DNA of 64,000 bases from Physcomitrium patens (lineage: Eukaryota; Streptophyta; Bryopsida; Funariales; Funariaceae): the NCBI RefSeq assembly GCF_000002425.4, contig NC_037264.1:8446104-8510103 (forward strand), in the 5' to 3' direction. The position numbers and the translations under genes are program-made. Under the pieces are notes generated by a model. That model was not told where the DNA came from and did not search any database. It saw nothing but the letters and a program-made list of their open reading frames with translations. The stretch's first letter is position 1. Each line of letters begins with the position of its first letter. Shown here piece after piece: positions 13,101-24,574 of the stretch.

Positions 13101-16100
13101 AAAACCAAGTTGATTTTTTTAACAACACAGTTGTAACTATCCATTGACTTCTATCAACGAATAATAAACCAGAAATGGAGAATGTAATCGCAACATTCTG
13201 GTTTTGTGATCTGATACACCAGCTTTTAGATCGGTAAAAAATTAACAAGTGGTGGTTGTCCTCTTTTATGACGTAAATTTTCTAACGACAGTACAAGGTC
13301 TCAATATTTCATGGAACATCCCTTGGAAAGAGATTCATTACAGTCAAGGTTTGCGAAGCTCTGTCATTTTTCCTCTCTACGTGCGTAAGTCTTGATTGCT
13401 CTGATTAATGACAGAGTCAGCTCCTTCTACAGCAGCAAGCTCTGCAGGCTCAGCAACTGCAAGCTACCATGGCTAACCGCGGAGATGCAACCTCGCCCCT
13501 GGAGGGTGCTACACGGTTAGTGAAGGCTCTGCTCTCAGCTGATTCTAGCATTGTATATAGATCTCACTTTCTCTGAATTGTGGTATAGAGCACTTACTGC
13601 GCACAATTTCAATATATAACTTAAATCAAATCTGGTCATATGGAGAGAATACCAATCGTAGATCTGGACTCACTTTTCGTTAATTGTATGGTTGTCTAGG
13701 GCTCAAGGAGATTATCTTGGAAGAGGAACTGCTGTACGAACAGGTGGTGTTCAGGATTACGGTGGCAATGCAAGGGGAATGTTAGGTGGAAACTACGGGG
13801 CCAATCGTGCCGAAGCAGAACTGGTAGCGCAATACGGAGGCGCTGGAGGACGGAGTGTTGCAGCTGATCCAAGAATTAGCGCTGGCGGTGGTGCTGGTTA
13901 TGGAAGCAACCAACAAGCCTCAGTGTATGGGGGCATGAGTGGTGGTCGGGGTCCTGGCGGAGGTACTTTATTTTCCCCAAATTTCTACCTCTTGTTTGTC
14001 ATTTAGGCCAAAGATTTGGTGTTTTGTTCAGGGTCTAATGGCATAACACTTTTGATCAGTTACTTTAGCAGTATAATAGGCAAATAGGTCAGTTACCTTC
14101 TTTGGCTGATATATTGTTCATTCTTTACCACGGTTTTAGATAGACTTCTACGCTTGTTTTACGCTCCTCTATTAAGGTATATTATTTACGAAATCGCAGG
14201 AAGACATTAAGAAACTGCAAAGTTGATAGTTTTTTGGACAAATGTACGGGTGGCTTGGCAGGACAAATGTATGGTGGTCACAGTGCACCTGCAATAGGCT
14301 ATGGCGGTGTTCAACTACCTCCAGGGCGTGATTACAGTGCTGGACGTGGAACCGGTGGAGGGGGTTTCCCTGTGCAGAGAGAAGGAAGCTACGGTGGCGG
14401 TCGCTCTGAACGTCCAAGCATCGGAAGCAGTCGTAACGACGATCGTCGTGATCCACGCCCTCCATTCCGATCTGGAGGCGGTGATCGACGCTACGAAGAT
14501 GTTAATCGCCGTAACAGTAGGGATAATATGCCCAGGGATAGTATTAGCAGGGACAGTAACAGCAGGGATAGAGGACGAAGCACCAACAGAATGCAAGTAA
14601 GTGGCGGTAGGGGCCCACCTGGAGGTGGAGGACTCTACGATCGTGAGGATCGAGAAAGAGGAAGAGACCGTGATAGAGACAGGAGGGACGACGATAGGAA
14701 GAGGGATCGTAGTCCTGGTCTACGGGCTTCTTACGATCGCAAGATGTCACCAGCTGGTGACCGGGATGATCGGAGTCGTAAAGAGTCACCACGGCGGGAT
14801 ACCTCCTACAAGTGAGTTTACACTTCTTTTTAGTTCAATAACGACTATCATTCCCTCATGTAAAATTCGCGAGCATTTTTTTAACCTTGGCGTTGGCTTT
14901 TAGATGTTGAAAGTGCACACTCATTGCAGCTGCACTTTCATTAGGAATGTAACAATCTATTTCGACCTCTTAGACTTATTTGACTACTTTTTGCAGCAGG
15001 CACGCATCCCCTTCGAAGGAGAAAAGGAGGGAGTATGTTTGCAAGGTGAGTATCTCTCTTGCTAGGTTTTCCGTTAATCATTACATTTTATGGAAACGAA
15101 TGGTTTTTGGTATACCTTCCTGTCTGATTGGACAGTATTCAATGTGATAGACAATTTATTACTGATATTGTGAATGAAAAAAGCTAAATGTCTGGGTTTT
15201 GTGGTGATTGTGATGGTTGTAGATTGAGCCGTACAGTTTAGTAGATTTGGAAAGAGACTACTCATCCGTTAGCAAGCGGTACTCCAAGCTCTACGTGGTG
15301 CCTGATTTCTCGAAGGTAATCTGCTTACATTAGATCGAATCATTGTTCTGAAGTGTTGATTTTAATTACCACGTTTCAATGATAGTTCTTGTTGTGCTCA
15401 TGTTTGTGACAGTCGATGTGTCTACTTTTGCTTTTTGGAGAAGAAATTTTACGATACTGCTGCTCGTTTGCTGCCACTTGTTCTGCAGGTAGTGGCTTGC
15501 TGGGTGAACAGGGACGTGGAATTGCCTATCAACAAACCAATCAGGTCTAACATTTATACCCTCGGTTCATTACTGATGGAAAATTACTGTTTCTTCAAGT
15601 CCTTTAAGTTGGCTCCAGAAGGTCAGCATGAGTTTGCTTGTCCATTGCCTTCAAAGTCAGGTCTGGATTGGATATTTGCGGGAATTTTTGAAGGTGCATG
15701 CCTGCGCAAGCCTTGTAAGTATGGACAGCTACGCTCTTCGTATTTATGGAGCTATGTCTTTCCTGCCACTTTCACAGACATGGGGCACCCCATTTGTCAA
15801 ATGCGTGGTAGGGTTCATCTCGTGTTTTCATGGTCGATGCACGGGGAATTTCACAGGGTGCTCTTTTCCATGAAGCTCAAATCGTACATGGCACCATTGA
15901 TCTTCGTGATTTCATTAAATTTCCAGGGTCAACTCACCATAGATCGTCTTAATATAACTTTCAGCAATTCAATCATGTGATAATAACCGAAGGCTGCAAG
16001 ACTGGGATGAAAGAAGTAAAGGATCTACGCTCGTAACTGCAGCAAAGTAGAGTTGGGGAATCGCTGAAGCCTGTCACAGCATGATAACGCTTTTATTGTC

Positions 16101-19100
16101 AACCCCCTGGGTCTTCTGTCATGACACATACCAACCGTGGTCCTGGAATGGGTTTGCCACAGCTTTGAGCACGATGCTGTAGACATAGAGGATGAGGGCG
16201 AGTCCAATAAGGAGGCCCCACCAAATATCTTCGACAAAGCGATTCCTTCTTCGGCTTCGGCAATTACTCCCTCTATTCCTACTTCGTCTAAGCCGGCGCT
16301 GCAAACTACCGTATGGAACGCAAAGGTAAAAACGGGACAGAAGAATGAAGTGTGTCTTGACAGCTACTGGACTCTGGTGCGATCAGTACACCAGCTTTCA
16401 GTAACCACAGTCAACGCATTTGTCGATTTCATAAGTGGTGTGAAGGGAGATGTGTTCTGCAGGGTTTTTATGCTTCCGTGACGCAGCTCTGAGCCTGGCT
16501 GCTTCTCAGGATTTTTGAGACTTGCCATTCGCTTTATTCACCTCAGTTATTGTGCCTTTGAAGATGCGCGAATTCTTATTTCAGACACGGATGCTAACAT
16601 TTTCTATTTTTAGAAATGACGCTTTGAGCAATTAGTAGTTACTGGTTCTAAATTTTTATTTGTGTCTATTGAATTTTGGACACATGAAAGAAGTACCTCG
16701 GTTTTGGCTTTGTACTTTAAGAGCTCGCAGGTGACGAATGTCTTTTTGTGGTTTAAATTAGCCCTCTCAAGTCTTTAAATCCATACAGCATTTTCTGGGA
16801 AGCATGCTTTCCATTCTCTTGGAGCTTTTCATCACACGTCAGCTCAGAGAGCGGTTGGGATGTTGTGCACCCATAATATTATATCCAGCTTGTCGCCTAT
16901 TTTTCTACTCAAGCCCCTTTTCGTAGGGTACGTTTTGCTCATGATATGTTGATAGCTTTCTCATTTGCTAATTTCGCCATCGGTGGGGATTGTTGCAGGT
17001 CATGCTGATGAGTGGACTTAACTATGAAGCTTATGCGGAATTTCTTTCAGACAAAAGCACTGATGACAAGCCTGCTCATGTACATAATCTACTCAAGTTT
17101 GTAGCTCTAAGAAAAGACCGGAGTGCAATTATGGCTGCTGGTGGGCGCTGGGACGAGGAACTCGATGGAGGTGATCCAACAAATGGTGACAGTGCTCTAA
17201 TAAAAGCTGCTATCAGGTTGACTTTTTGATCAAGAGTGCCTTGTAAATGCCTCTTCATGTTGTTGTGTCATAATATACTTGATATTTCCTTATTGTTGTC
17301 CTGTACTTCAAACATTTCCTGCAGCTGTTATCACTCCTGAGTGTTTGTTCCGTTGAATTTAGTTGTGAAACGTCCGGATTTCTGCCGGACTTATGCGCTC
17401 AGCTGATTCTAAATCACCTAATTATTCCAGATGTACAAGGGACTCTACGCAACTGGATCTAAGTGGATGCAAGAGTTGGAGTCGCATTGTAGAGGTTCTT
17501 CTACACAATCATTCTCCATCCGTTCTTGATAGACATATATATGTGGTAGCTGACCAGCAACCTTGTTACATTCTAGAGGTCATTCGTCATATTGACTGGA
17601 TTTTGCGATTCTTTGCATCCAGGTTCATTATGAAAGATTAGGAGAAGACGGGCTGCCGAGTCATAAAGAGATCACAGTGATGTTTCTTCCAACAATTAGT
17701 GACTGCGTTCCATCAATTGAAGCGTGGCAAGCACAGTGGAAAGCTAGGCAACAAGCCAAAATAGAATCTGAGTCCTCAGCAAAGAAAATAAAGGTGAATT
17801 TTGAGGTTTTTCAGTTGAGTTCAGAGCATGGGGCAGACGCGTTGTACTTGAACTTTGTATCGACAATATTCACTTAATAAGATTCCTGAATTTTCCATTC
17901 GTCACAGTCTATCACTTTGGGATTCAGATTCGTAGACCCTTTATATTGAAATAGCTGACTTGAGTTTGGGGTTATCAATTTGTGCTCTCAGGACGCATCA
18001 GAGAAGAAGATGCCAAAAGAAGGTATCGATCCTCTCTTTGTTCACTGATGTGTATTTTTGAAGTTCGAGAAGTTCGCTTCAGGTTTTGTGAGTGAGAAGG
18101 GATGGATTGTGTAGGATTTTTTATGAAAGTAATTCTAATTATCATAAATTTACTGATTAGTGCTTCGGTCCTGTGAAGGAACGCTCTTGAAGAATTTATT
18201 GTTCTTTTAGTACAAGCCATTAAATTTCCTGATATAGTACTCACCCTCCGTTTTAAAAAATAAAATAACAGGTAATTCTAACGGTGTTAAAAGTGGAAAG
18301 GAAGCATTGGGGGTGACGGAAGACGTATCCATTTCAGAAGGTAAGACAGATAACGGCGACAAGTCGGATGAAATTCAAGCTAAAGCAGAGAATGAACCTG
18401 CGAAGGTCGTATCTGAAGAAACCAAGGAGGTTCTTATTGCTCCAGAAGAAATTCCTGTGCCTGGTCTAGTGCTCACAACTAGACGTTCAAAGTCATCTAA
18501 GGTAGAGCCGTATGCTATATACCTGTCAGGGATGGTCTCCGATTGTGTGTATTTTCGCTAATGGAATACATATCAAGTACCTATCAACTCTGTCCTCAAT
18601 GTCTACCCGTAATAGATATTTCATCTAGTGATATAAAAATGATTGGTCATACTGAATTTTCGTTTATGCTGTTAACAAATCAGATGCGTTCCATGACTAT
18701 CTCTCTTGATGGGCTGCTTGATTATGACGAAGAGGATAGAGAAGAGTGTACTTTTGAGGTAATCTTTCTTGTTTACTGCTACTTCAGCATTCAAATCAAC
18801 CGTTAAGCTTGGTTCTCTGAGAAATGGATGTTGTTGTGTGTCATCCAAGTACGATAGTAAATTTGCTAGAGTCCTTTTCGAGTTTTTCTCATTCTGAAGT
18901 TGCAAAAGTACGACTAATATGTAAACTGGATGTCCATTAGCTTTCGTTATTTGCGGAGGCATTGCAAGAATTACTACAGCACAAGATGGGAAGCCGTATT
19001 TTGTCGAATTTGGAGGTAAATTATTGCAGTACAGACCAAAATTGGTGTTTTGGTGCACTTTGATGTTTTCCAAGATTGCTGTTTCAGCTGAGTAATGAGT

Positions 19101-20654
19101 ACGATTACTTTGTCATTGCTATACTTGCTGTCAGGCCATACGAGAAGGGTGCGTCGATCGGAGGAAAGAGGAGAAAAAACGTAAAGTTGAGAATGAGAAA
19201 GAAGTGGAAGTAGAAGGTTCATCTTCACAACGGAAGCGCAGCAAATTTTCAGATAAACCAGATGTTGTGGAGGTGAAAGCTGAGGTTGATGTGAATTTTA
19301 ATCCAGATGTAAAGATGGATGTAGAGCCTCTCAAGGTCACCGAGAAAGTAGAGGAGAATGGAACTGGGGGCTTGGAAATGGAGAATATCGAAGTCAAGGT
19401 GGAGTCTGATGCGGTCGACCCCCAAGCTGCTACTCTTGTAAGTGCCGAGAGTGTTGTGAAGACATTAGAATTAAATGGTACCGATGATGTCCAAGAAGTT
19501 CTCAAGGATGCGGAAATGGCACAGTCTGCAGAAACCACTGAAAGACTAGTCGAGGTATGTTAATGCATTAATGAGCTTCTGTATGATGAGCAGAAGCCTT
19601 AAGTCCTCCGCATGTTCGTTCGACACTGTTAGTGGGAAAGTGACATGCAACTATTTAATACGATTGAACATTTTGGCCCTATCCGACCTTTCCGTATGAT
19701 CAATAGGTGGAAACATTGTTTTGAACATGGAGCAGTTTATTTTCAAGATGCATGATTCATTTCAAAATAGGTTGTGCAGGATGAGAAACTGGAAGAGCGA
19801 AAAGTGGAGAAGAAGGTTGTAGTAGACCAAGAGCTTCTACTGGTGAGAACTACTAAATCCTGGTGTTTGCTAGTGGATGCATTTGTCCTGAATACTGCTG
19901 AATCTTTTCAGCTTCAGGCTGTTGAATTTTACATTCGTGCCAAAAGTGGTCGAAATTACACCAATGTGATAGAAATCTCATCTTCATGTTGACTTACTAG
20001 AATGTCCAATATGAACGCTCAAAGTTCAGATGCTTTCAGCTGTCTAAATTTTTACATTCACTGTGTGCAGGCCTATCGATACTTTGACAAGAATAGAGTA
20101 GGGTATCTTAAGGTGTGATTTTCTCACTGTAGCCCTCCTTCTGATGCAGCAGCATTTACCGTTTCTCTGGACATTGCCTAATACATAGGTCAAGTGAGTT
20201 TATAATTAATTTTCTTCACTTGAAAAAGACGTTTTCTTCCTCGATGTTTATCTTAATCAGCTTTTTGCAAATGTCCTACAGTCCGATGATTTACGACGCC
20301 TTCTACACAGCCTTGGGAAATTTCTGTCGCACAGAAACGTTAAGGTATAGTACTATCTTCTCGGAAATCTGTCATCCATCTGAACTTTAATCAATTTTGA
20401 ATTAGCGTTTAAAAACTGGATATGACCAGGTTATTGTTGTATTTTCTTACGCTAATTTTATTGCTACCTGTTTTGAGTACGAAAACACTATTATTTTCAT
20501 AGCAGTAAATATTAACCTATGTCATGCATCCGTGGATATGCAGGACATTGTTGCATGTGCAGTCACAGAGAGCAGCAAGTCTAGCCGTGACGATCGTGTT
20601 GTCTATCGCACCTTCACTGAGAAAGAAGTAGAAGTTGATGTGGAGTCTGTGTGA
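10124..20654 (+). CDS. RSA1: CCAR1/DBC1-like nuclear protein, RSA1-type
   Basis: Exons inferred: 10124-10219, 11413-11553, 12016-12297, 12491-13015, 13415-13515, 13700-13962, 14262-14811, 14997-15045, 15223-15315, 15489-15544, 16163-16325, 16999-17216, 17431-17494, 17623-17793, 17992-18022, 18272-18501, 18684-18758, 18941-19015, 19135-19554, 19771-19842, 20071-20112, 20282-20344, 20544-20654. All introns are GT-AG and every join keeps frame (about 1296 aa). Seen: a Gln/Ala/Tyr/Gly-rich N-terminus (1-470), an Arg/Asp/Ser-rich block (about 505-650), an S1-like segment from REYVCK through FEHD (about 664-730), a DBC1 domain (about 774-924), a charged Lys/Glu region (1062-1220) and a degenerate EF-hand, FDKNRVGYLKSDD (about 1229). 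Domain order and exon motifs match plant RSA1/EMB1579, a nuclear calcium-responsive regulator of transcription and splicing. Function here is inferred from that family. The EF loop has Val at position 5 and Asp at 12, so calcium binding is uncertain. Confidence 0.9.
10166..10186 (+). repeat. CAG repeat encoding poly-Gln in exon 1
   Basis: Six CAG codons and one CAA encode seven consecutive glutamines, residues 15-21 of the RSA1-like protein. The tract lies in a Gln-rich N-terminus that continues in exons 2, 3 and 5. Tracts like this often vary in length between individuals. Confidence 0.85.
12671..12760 (+). repeat. Lys-Tyr hexapeptide-like repeat in exon 4
   Basis: Residues about 234-263 of the RSA1-like protein contain five Lys-Tyr pairs at six- to seven-residue spacing (SKYAEV, SKYGEAP, KYSDIA, KYGDNA, KYVGS). 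The tyrosine-rich, low-complexity character fits the condensate-forming N-terminus known for this family. No fold is predicted. Confidence 0.75.
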
Positions 20655-22218
20655 AGCATACCATTTTTGCGCTAGCTTTTGTCCTTACAAAGGATCTCTT
20701 CTTGTCATATTTGTGCAGCTGGAGGACCATCGATGTTTTAATTTCTCTTCAAGTAATTATTATGCTTCTCTACTTTAAGGACACTCGTGCAGTCAACCGT
20801 GTGGTTGGTCATTGATGTCTTTGGATAATATTCTCATGCCAGTTCTGTATTCGATGTTTGTGCTTCTTTGAAAATCATCGAGCAAATGTTGACCATGTTG
20901 AAAAGTCTTCACACTTGCAAGTGGTAGACTAGGCTAAGCCTTCTTCACTTAGAGCTCATAGCTGATGAGATATCTCCAAATTTTAGATCAACTTACTTTG
21001 GCTGCCACTGTGCATGAAGACCTAAAAAGTGACAACTACGGAGGTAGTTTATGTTTTGTGTGATGTGTCGTTGTGCGTGTATGTTTTGGGTTCTAATCCC
21101 AACCTACTTGCAAATCAATCTTTATCTTTTTGGTAACTTGACCTTAAAATAGATAATCTCGTTGCAATCATCTTTCACCTTCATGTTGGTTTAGTGAGTA
21201 TAGATGTAGGTCTTCATCTCTAAGGAAACTCTTTAATTTCACTTGAACTTATTTCTGGAAGCATGTAGATCATTCAACCACTTTGGCTTAACTCTAAACC
21301 TGTAGTTGAGTTAAAAAGCAGATTTGATGTTCATCCTGCCTGACTTCTCTCTCTTTGCATTACTTTGATCGATTGAGTAGCAAAGTATACTTTCTTAGGT
21401 TCTAGCCCTATATAAATTTCTACATTAATTTGATCTTTTTAATTTCCCTATATATATATATTTATATATATTCATACATATACACAAATGTATATATTTC
21501 TTTTCTCTTCTTTACATTATGATGTAAAAACAGATACCACAATGAAACTGGTTGTTCTGATAAAAATTCTACATACAAAGTGCATAATGTAATTTTAATA
21601 TGCTTACTCATGAGCACCTCAGAGCTAAAACCACATGACGTCATCGTCATGACACCAACTCCCAAGACGCATCTTCATGGACCCCAACAGAGTCAATTTC
21701 GTAGTTTTTACGATGTTTGAGTATGTTTTGGGTGTATGGAAGGGTCCGACATTCCATCCTCATTCAATTACCTCATCTTGGTTACTGATGACTTTCTTCA
21801 TCTTTGTAATGAATGTGCCTTGTGATGACTCAGCAGAGAACTGTGCTGTGACAAGTGGTGACATGGATGATTGACACTTGGAAGGTGGTGTGAAAGGACC
21901 AAGGAATAGGAACAAATTTTATCAAAATCTCGCCCTTGTTTTGCATTTATTTTTAAACTAAATAATGTATGATAACTTTTAAAAAAAAATGTGAAAAATA
22001 AAATAGATTTATTTATAAATATTTTGTATTTATATAATAAATTTGTCTAAAAATTTGTCCTTAAATACATTATTAAATATTGCTCAAAACTTTGATATAA
22101 GTACTTTTGTAAATGAAATTGTATAATTTTTTATTGATTGGCTTAAAAGATTAATTAATTTATTTAAAATTTTAGCTATCTAACTAAAAAATAAATCAAC
22201 TAACACATGTTCAGTTAT
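20655..22218. other. 3' flank of the host gene and intergenic DNA
   Basis: It starts with the presumed 3' UTR. I cannot place the poly(A) site, though several AATAAT-type motifs lie between 20750 and 20840. Composition drops to AT-rich after about 21900. A (TA)n-like run lies near 21452-21475. No second gene or retrotransposon domain is visible before the LTR at 22219. Confidence 0.6.
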
Positions 22219-22736
22219 TGTCATAAACATGCATATTTATGTAGATAAAAAGTGCTACATAGAAGCTAAATGTAATAATTTTACATTATTATGTAGCAAA
22301 GCTTCTTGGAAGCTTCATAGAGGCATATTTGACTTTATACATGTATATAGTTGATTGATAGATTTGAAACTTGACCAACAAATTAACCACATATTGTATG
22401 AATTGATAGCTTATAGTACAAGCTAACAATGTGGCATTCATATAAGAAACTTATCTTTCAAGTTAAAACATATGTCTTGCAAATTGAATACATATCAGAG
22501 GTCATTGCAATGTAGCTCCTAGTTAGATAGTATATTGAGAGGCAAGAGTGAAGCCTTCTTCATTCTTATCAATGCCTTTCTTGTCCTTAGGCTTGTTTCA
22601 AGACTTTTTAGTCTTCTTGCCTTAGCAATAACCATCTTAATTTAATATTATGCCATCTTTTAATGATAATCTAGTCTTTTCAAGTAATATAGGAATATAT
22701 TGATCTTTTAATTCTTTAAGATTTATATCCTTAATA
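22219..22736 (+). repeat. SP1 5' LTR (copy c)
   Basis: It begins TGTCATAAAC and ends CCTTAATA (the family end is CCTTGACA). The TATA-like promoter area is near 22530 and the hairpin arms are near 22544-22572. The leader that follows reads GTTTGAAGAGAGTGC, a two-base variant of the family primer-binding sequence. Confidence 0.85.
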
Positions 22737-24254
22737 GTTTGAAGAGAGTGCTAACTCTTTATCTTTTTTTTATTTTTAGAAAAGAATAGAATATCTTACT
22801 TTTATTATTATATTTTAAAGATTGCTTATTATCTACTTTTAAACTAACATTTAATTTTTAACTATTGATTTGCAACTATTGCAAATCTTTACAAGCTTAT
22901 TAGTACTCTTAGTAGAAATTTCATATATTTTCAATGTGAATCATAGAGATAGTATTTTGATGTTTATGGAAGATGTCAATATTGAAGTTTAAAGTCTATG
23001 CTTAAAAGTTGTGCAATTAAGAGAAGCAAGTAGATTAAATTTACAACTAAATTTGAGACGACTTGCTACTATAAGTATGAAGGAGGCAAGGATAAGTATG
23101 TCAAAGAAGTTTGATAGAAAAAGATCAAAATATGGAGGATTTCTTTGATACAACAAGTAAAGCTCTATTTAAGATTATATCCTTCTCAATATCTTAATGG
23201 ATCTACTTAAGTCAAGTTTATAGGTGCGCTTCTATCTAAGAGTATTCTTTCTTGATTTGCACCTTTGATGGAAAAAAAGTCACAACTACTCTATATTTTG
23301 AATTCATTCTTAGAAGTATTTATAGCCACATTTAAAAAAAATAATCAAAAAAAAGATAACAAAGATAAAACTTGTATCTTTACAACAATGATCATGTTCA
23401 ACTACCATATATGTTTTGAAATTCCAAATCCTTGCTTTTGATGTGGATTGAAATGATAAAGCCCTTATCAATCAATTTTAATATGGATTAAAAGATAATG
23501 TCAAAGATTTATTATTAACAATGCCAAGAACAAATTCATTGGAGCAATTTTTGCTTAAGCTATTGTATGCAATGATTGATTTTTTGAAACATGACAAAAA
23601 CAAGGATTTAATTGAAAAGATATAAGTCAAGTTATAGCTATAGCTTTAAAGTTTTTGGAAGCTTATTCATTCAAGCCAAAGCCTATACAAATTAACATGG
23701 TACATTTTAAATCTCTTATTGAGTAAGAAAAGATTCAACATTGTTAAGAAGATTTGTGCCTATATTGTAAAAAATCCAAGTACACTGCTCAATATTATTC
23801 AAAGAAGCAACATAACTACAAAATAACGAGCATGGTTACCAAAAAAGATGATGTATTAAAAAAAATATTTTTCTAATTATAATAGGAACCATGCAATTAG
23901 AATCTTATGTGATACCTAGTACAGGTTCTATTCTCTCTATGCCGTTCTTTATCCTTTGAAAATATCATTTATGAAATTTTTCCTTTAAATATAGTAACTA
24001 ATGATCATAATAGCTTAATAATACTTAATAACATTAGGTTTTTTTTCTAATCCAATTATTTTAGGATTATTGTGGCTAAAGAAATATAACCCTCAAATTG
24101 ATTAGGTTTCTTGAAATCTTGATTTTTTCCATAGTTTAGCTAAAACTTTTGCTAGTGAAGTAGACATCTATAAATTCAATATAACCAAATCTTTATTAGT
24201 AGGAGGAAAAGCTTTTATGCATGTTACAAAAGATGGACTACTTTTTGCTATATA
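22737..24254 (+). pseudogene. SP1 copy c, gag and protease remnant
   Basis: Homologous to the gag of copy e from 36059 on. Recognisable segments include KKFDRKRSKYGGF (about 23105-23145), the core region and a CLYC-type knuckle remnant (about 23750-23800), then protease-region sequence ending in LLWLKKYNPQID (about 24065-24105). A deletion has removed the protease active-site region, joining sequence near 23945 to later protease sequence. Many stops. The same deletion and many of the same stops occur in the minus-strand copy at 50.6-52.6 kb. Confidence 0.8.
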
Positions 24255-24556
24255 TATTGAAAAAGAGAAGTCTAAAGGCTACAAACACTTAGCATTAGCA
24301 AGGATTGTACTCTAAGAGAAGTGTGGAAGAAGATAATCTTACTTCCAACACTCTTTACTTATAGGTGGTGGTTTGCCCACCAACGAGGCAACTTCCATCC
24401 ATTTGATATTACATCCATTTCTACCTCATCTCACTAAAGTCTCGGTAGTACCACAATAACTTACTTTACCTCTTTGCTGCCTTTTTACTATTAGCAACAT
24501 ACTATGCTTAAACTTTATGTGGTTGTAACTAAACAAGTACTTGCTGTTCTTCAATA
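24255..24556 (-). repeat. Copia 3' LTR
   Basis: On the minus strand this is the downstream LTR. Its ends are TATTGA and TCAATA, from original TGTTGA and TCAACA. It pairs with 29137-29439 with about 16 mismatches and one single-base indel. Confidence 0.95.
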
Positions 24557-24568
24557 CTCCTACTTTGC
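24557..24568 (-). other. Copia polypurine tract
   Basis: On the minus strand the bases directly before the 3' LTR read GCAAAGTAGGAG, purine-rich and ending in GGAG. Such a tract primes second-strand DNA synthesis in LTR retrotransposons; the role is assigned by position. Confidence 0.7.
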
Positions 24569-24574
24569 TAATAT

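Noticed and set aside
14172-14792. Antisense and alternate-frame ORFs across exon 7
   Set aside because: They mirror the Arg/Asp-rich repeat coding of the sense frame; low-complexity shadow frames.
15435-15980. 181-codon open frame running from exon 10 through intron 10 of the host gene
   Set aside because: Exon 10 joins exon 11 exactly in frame (KPI then SFEHD, as in RSA1 family proteins), and the intron part has no family similarity. Best read as a chance open intron.
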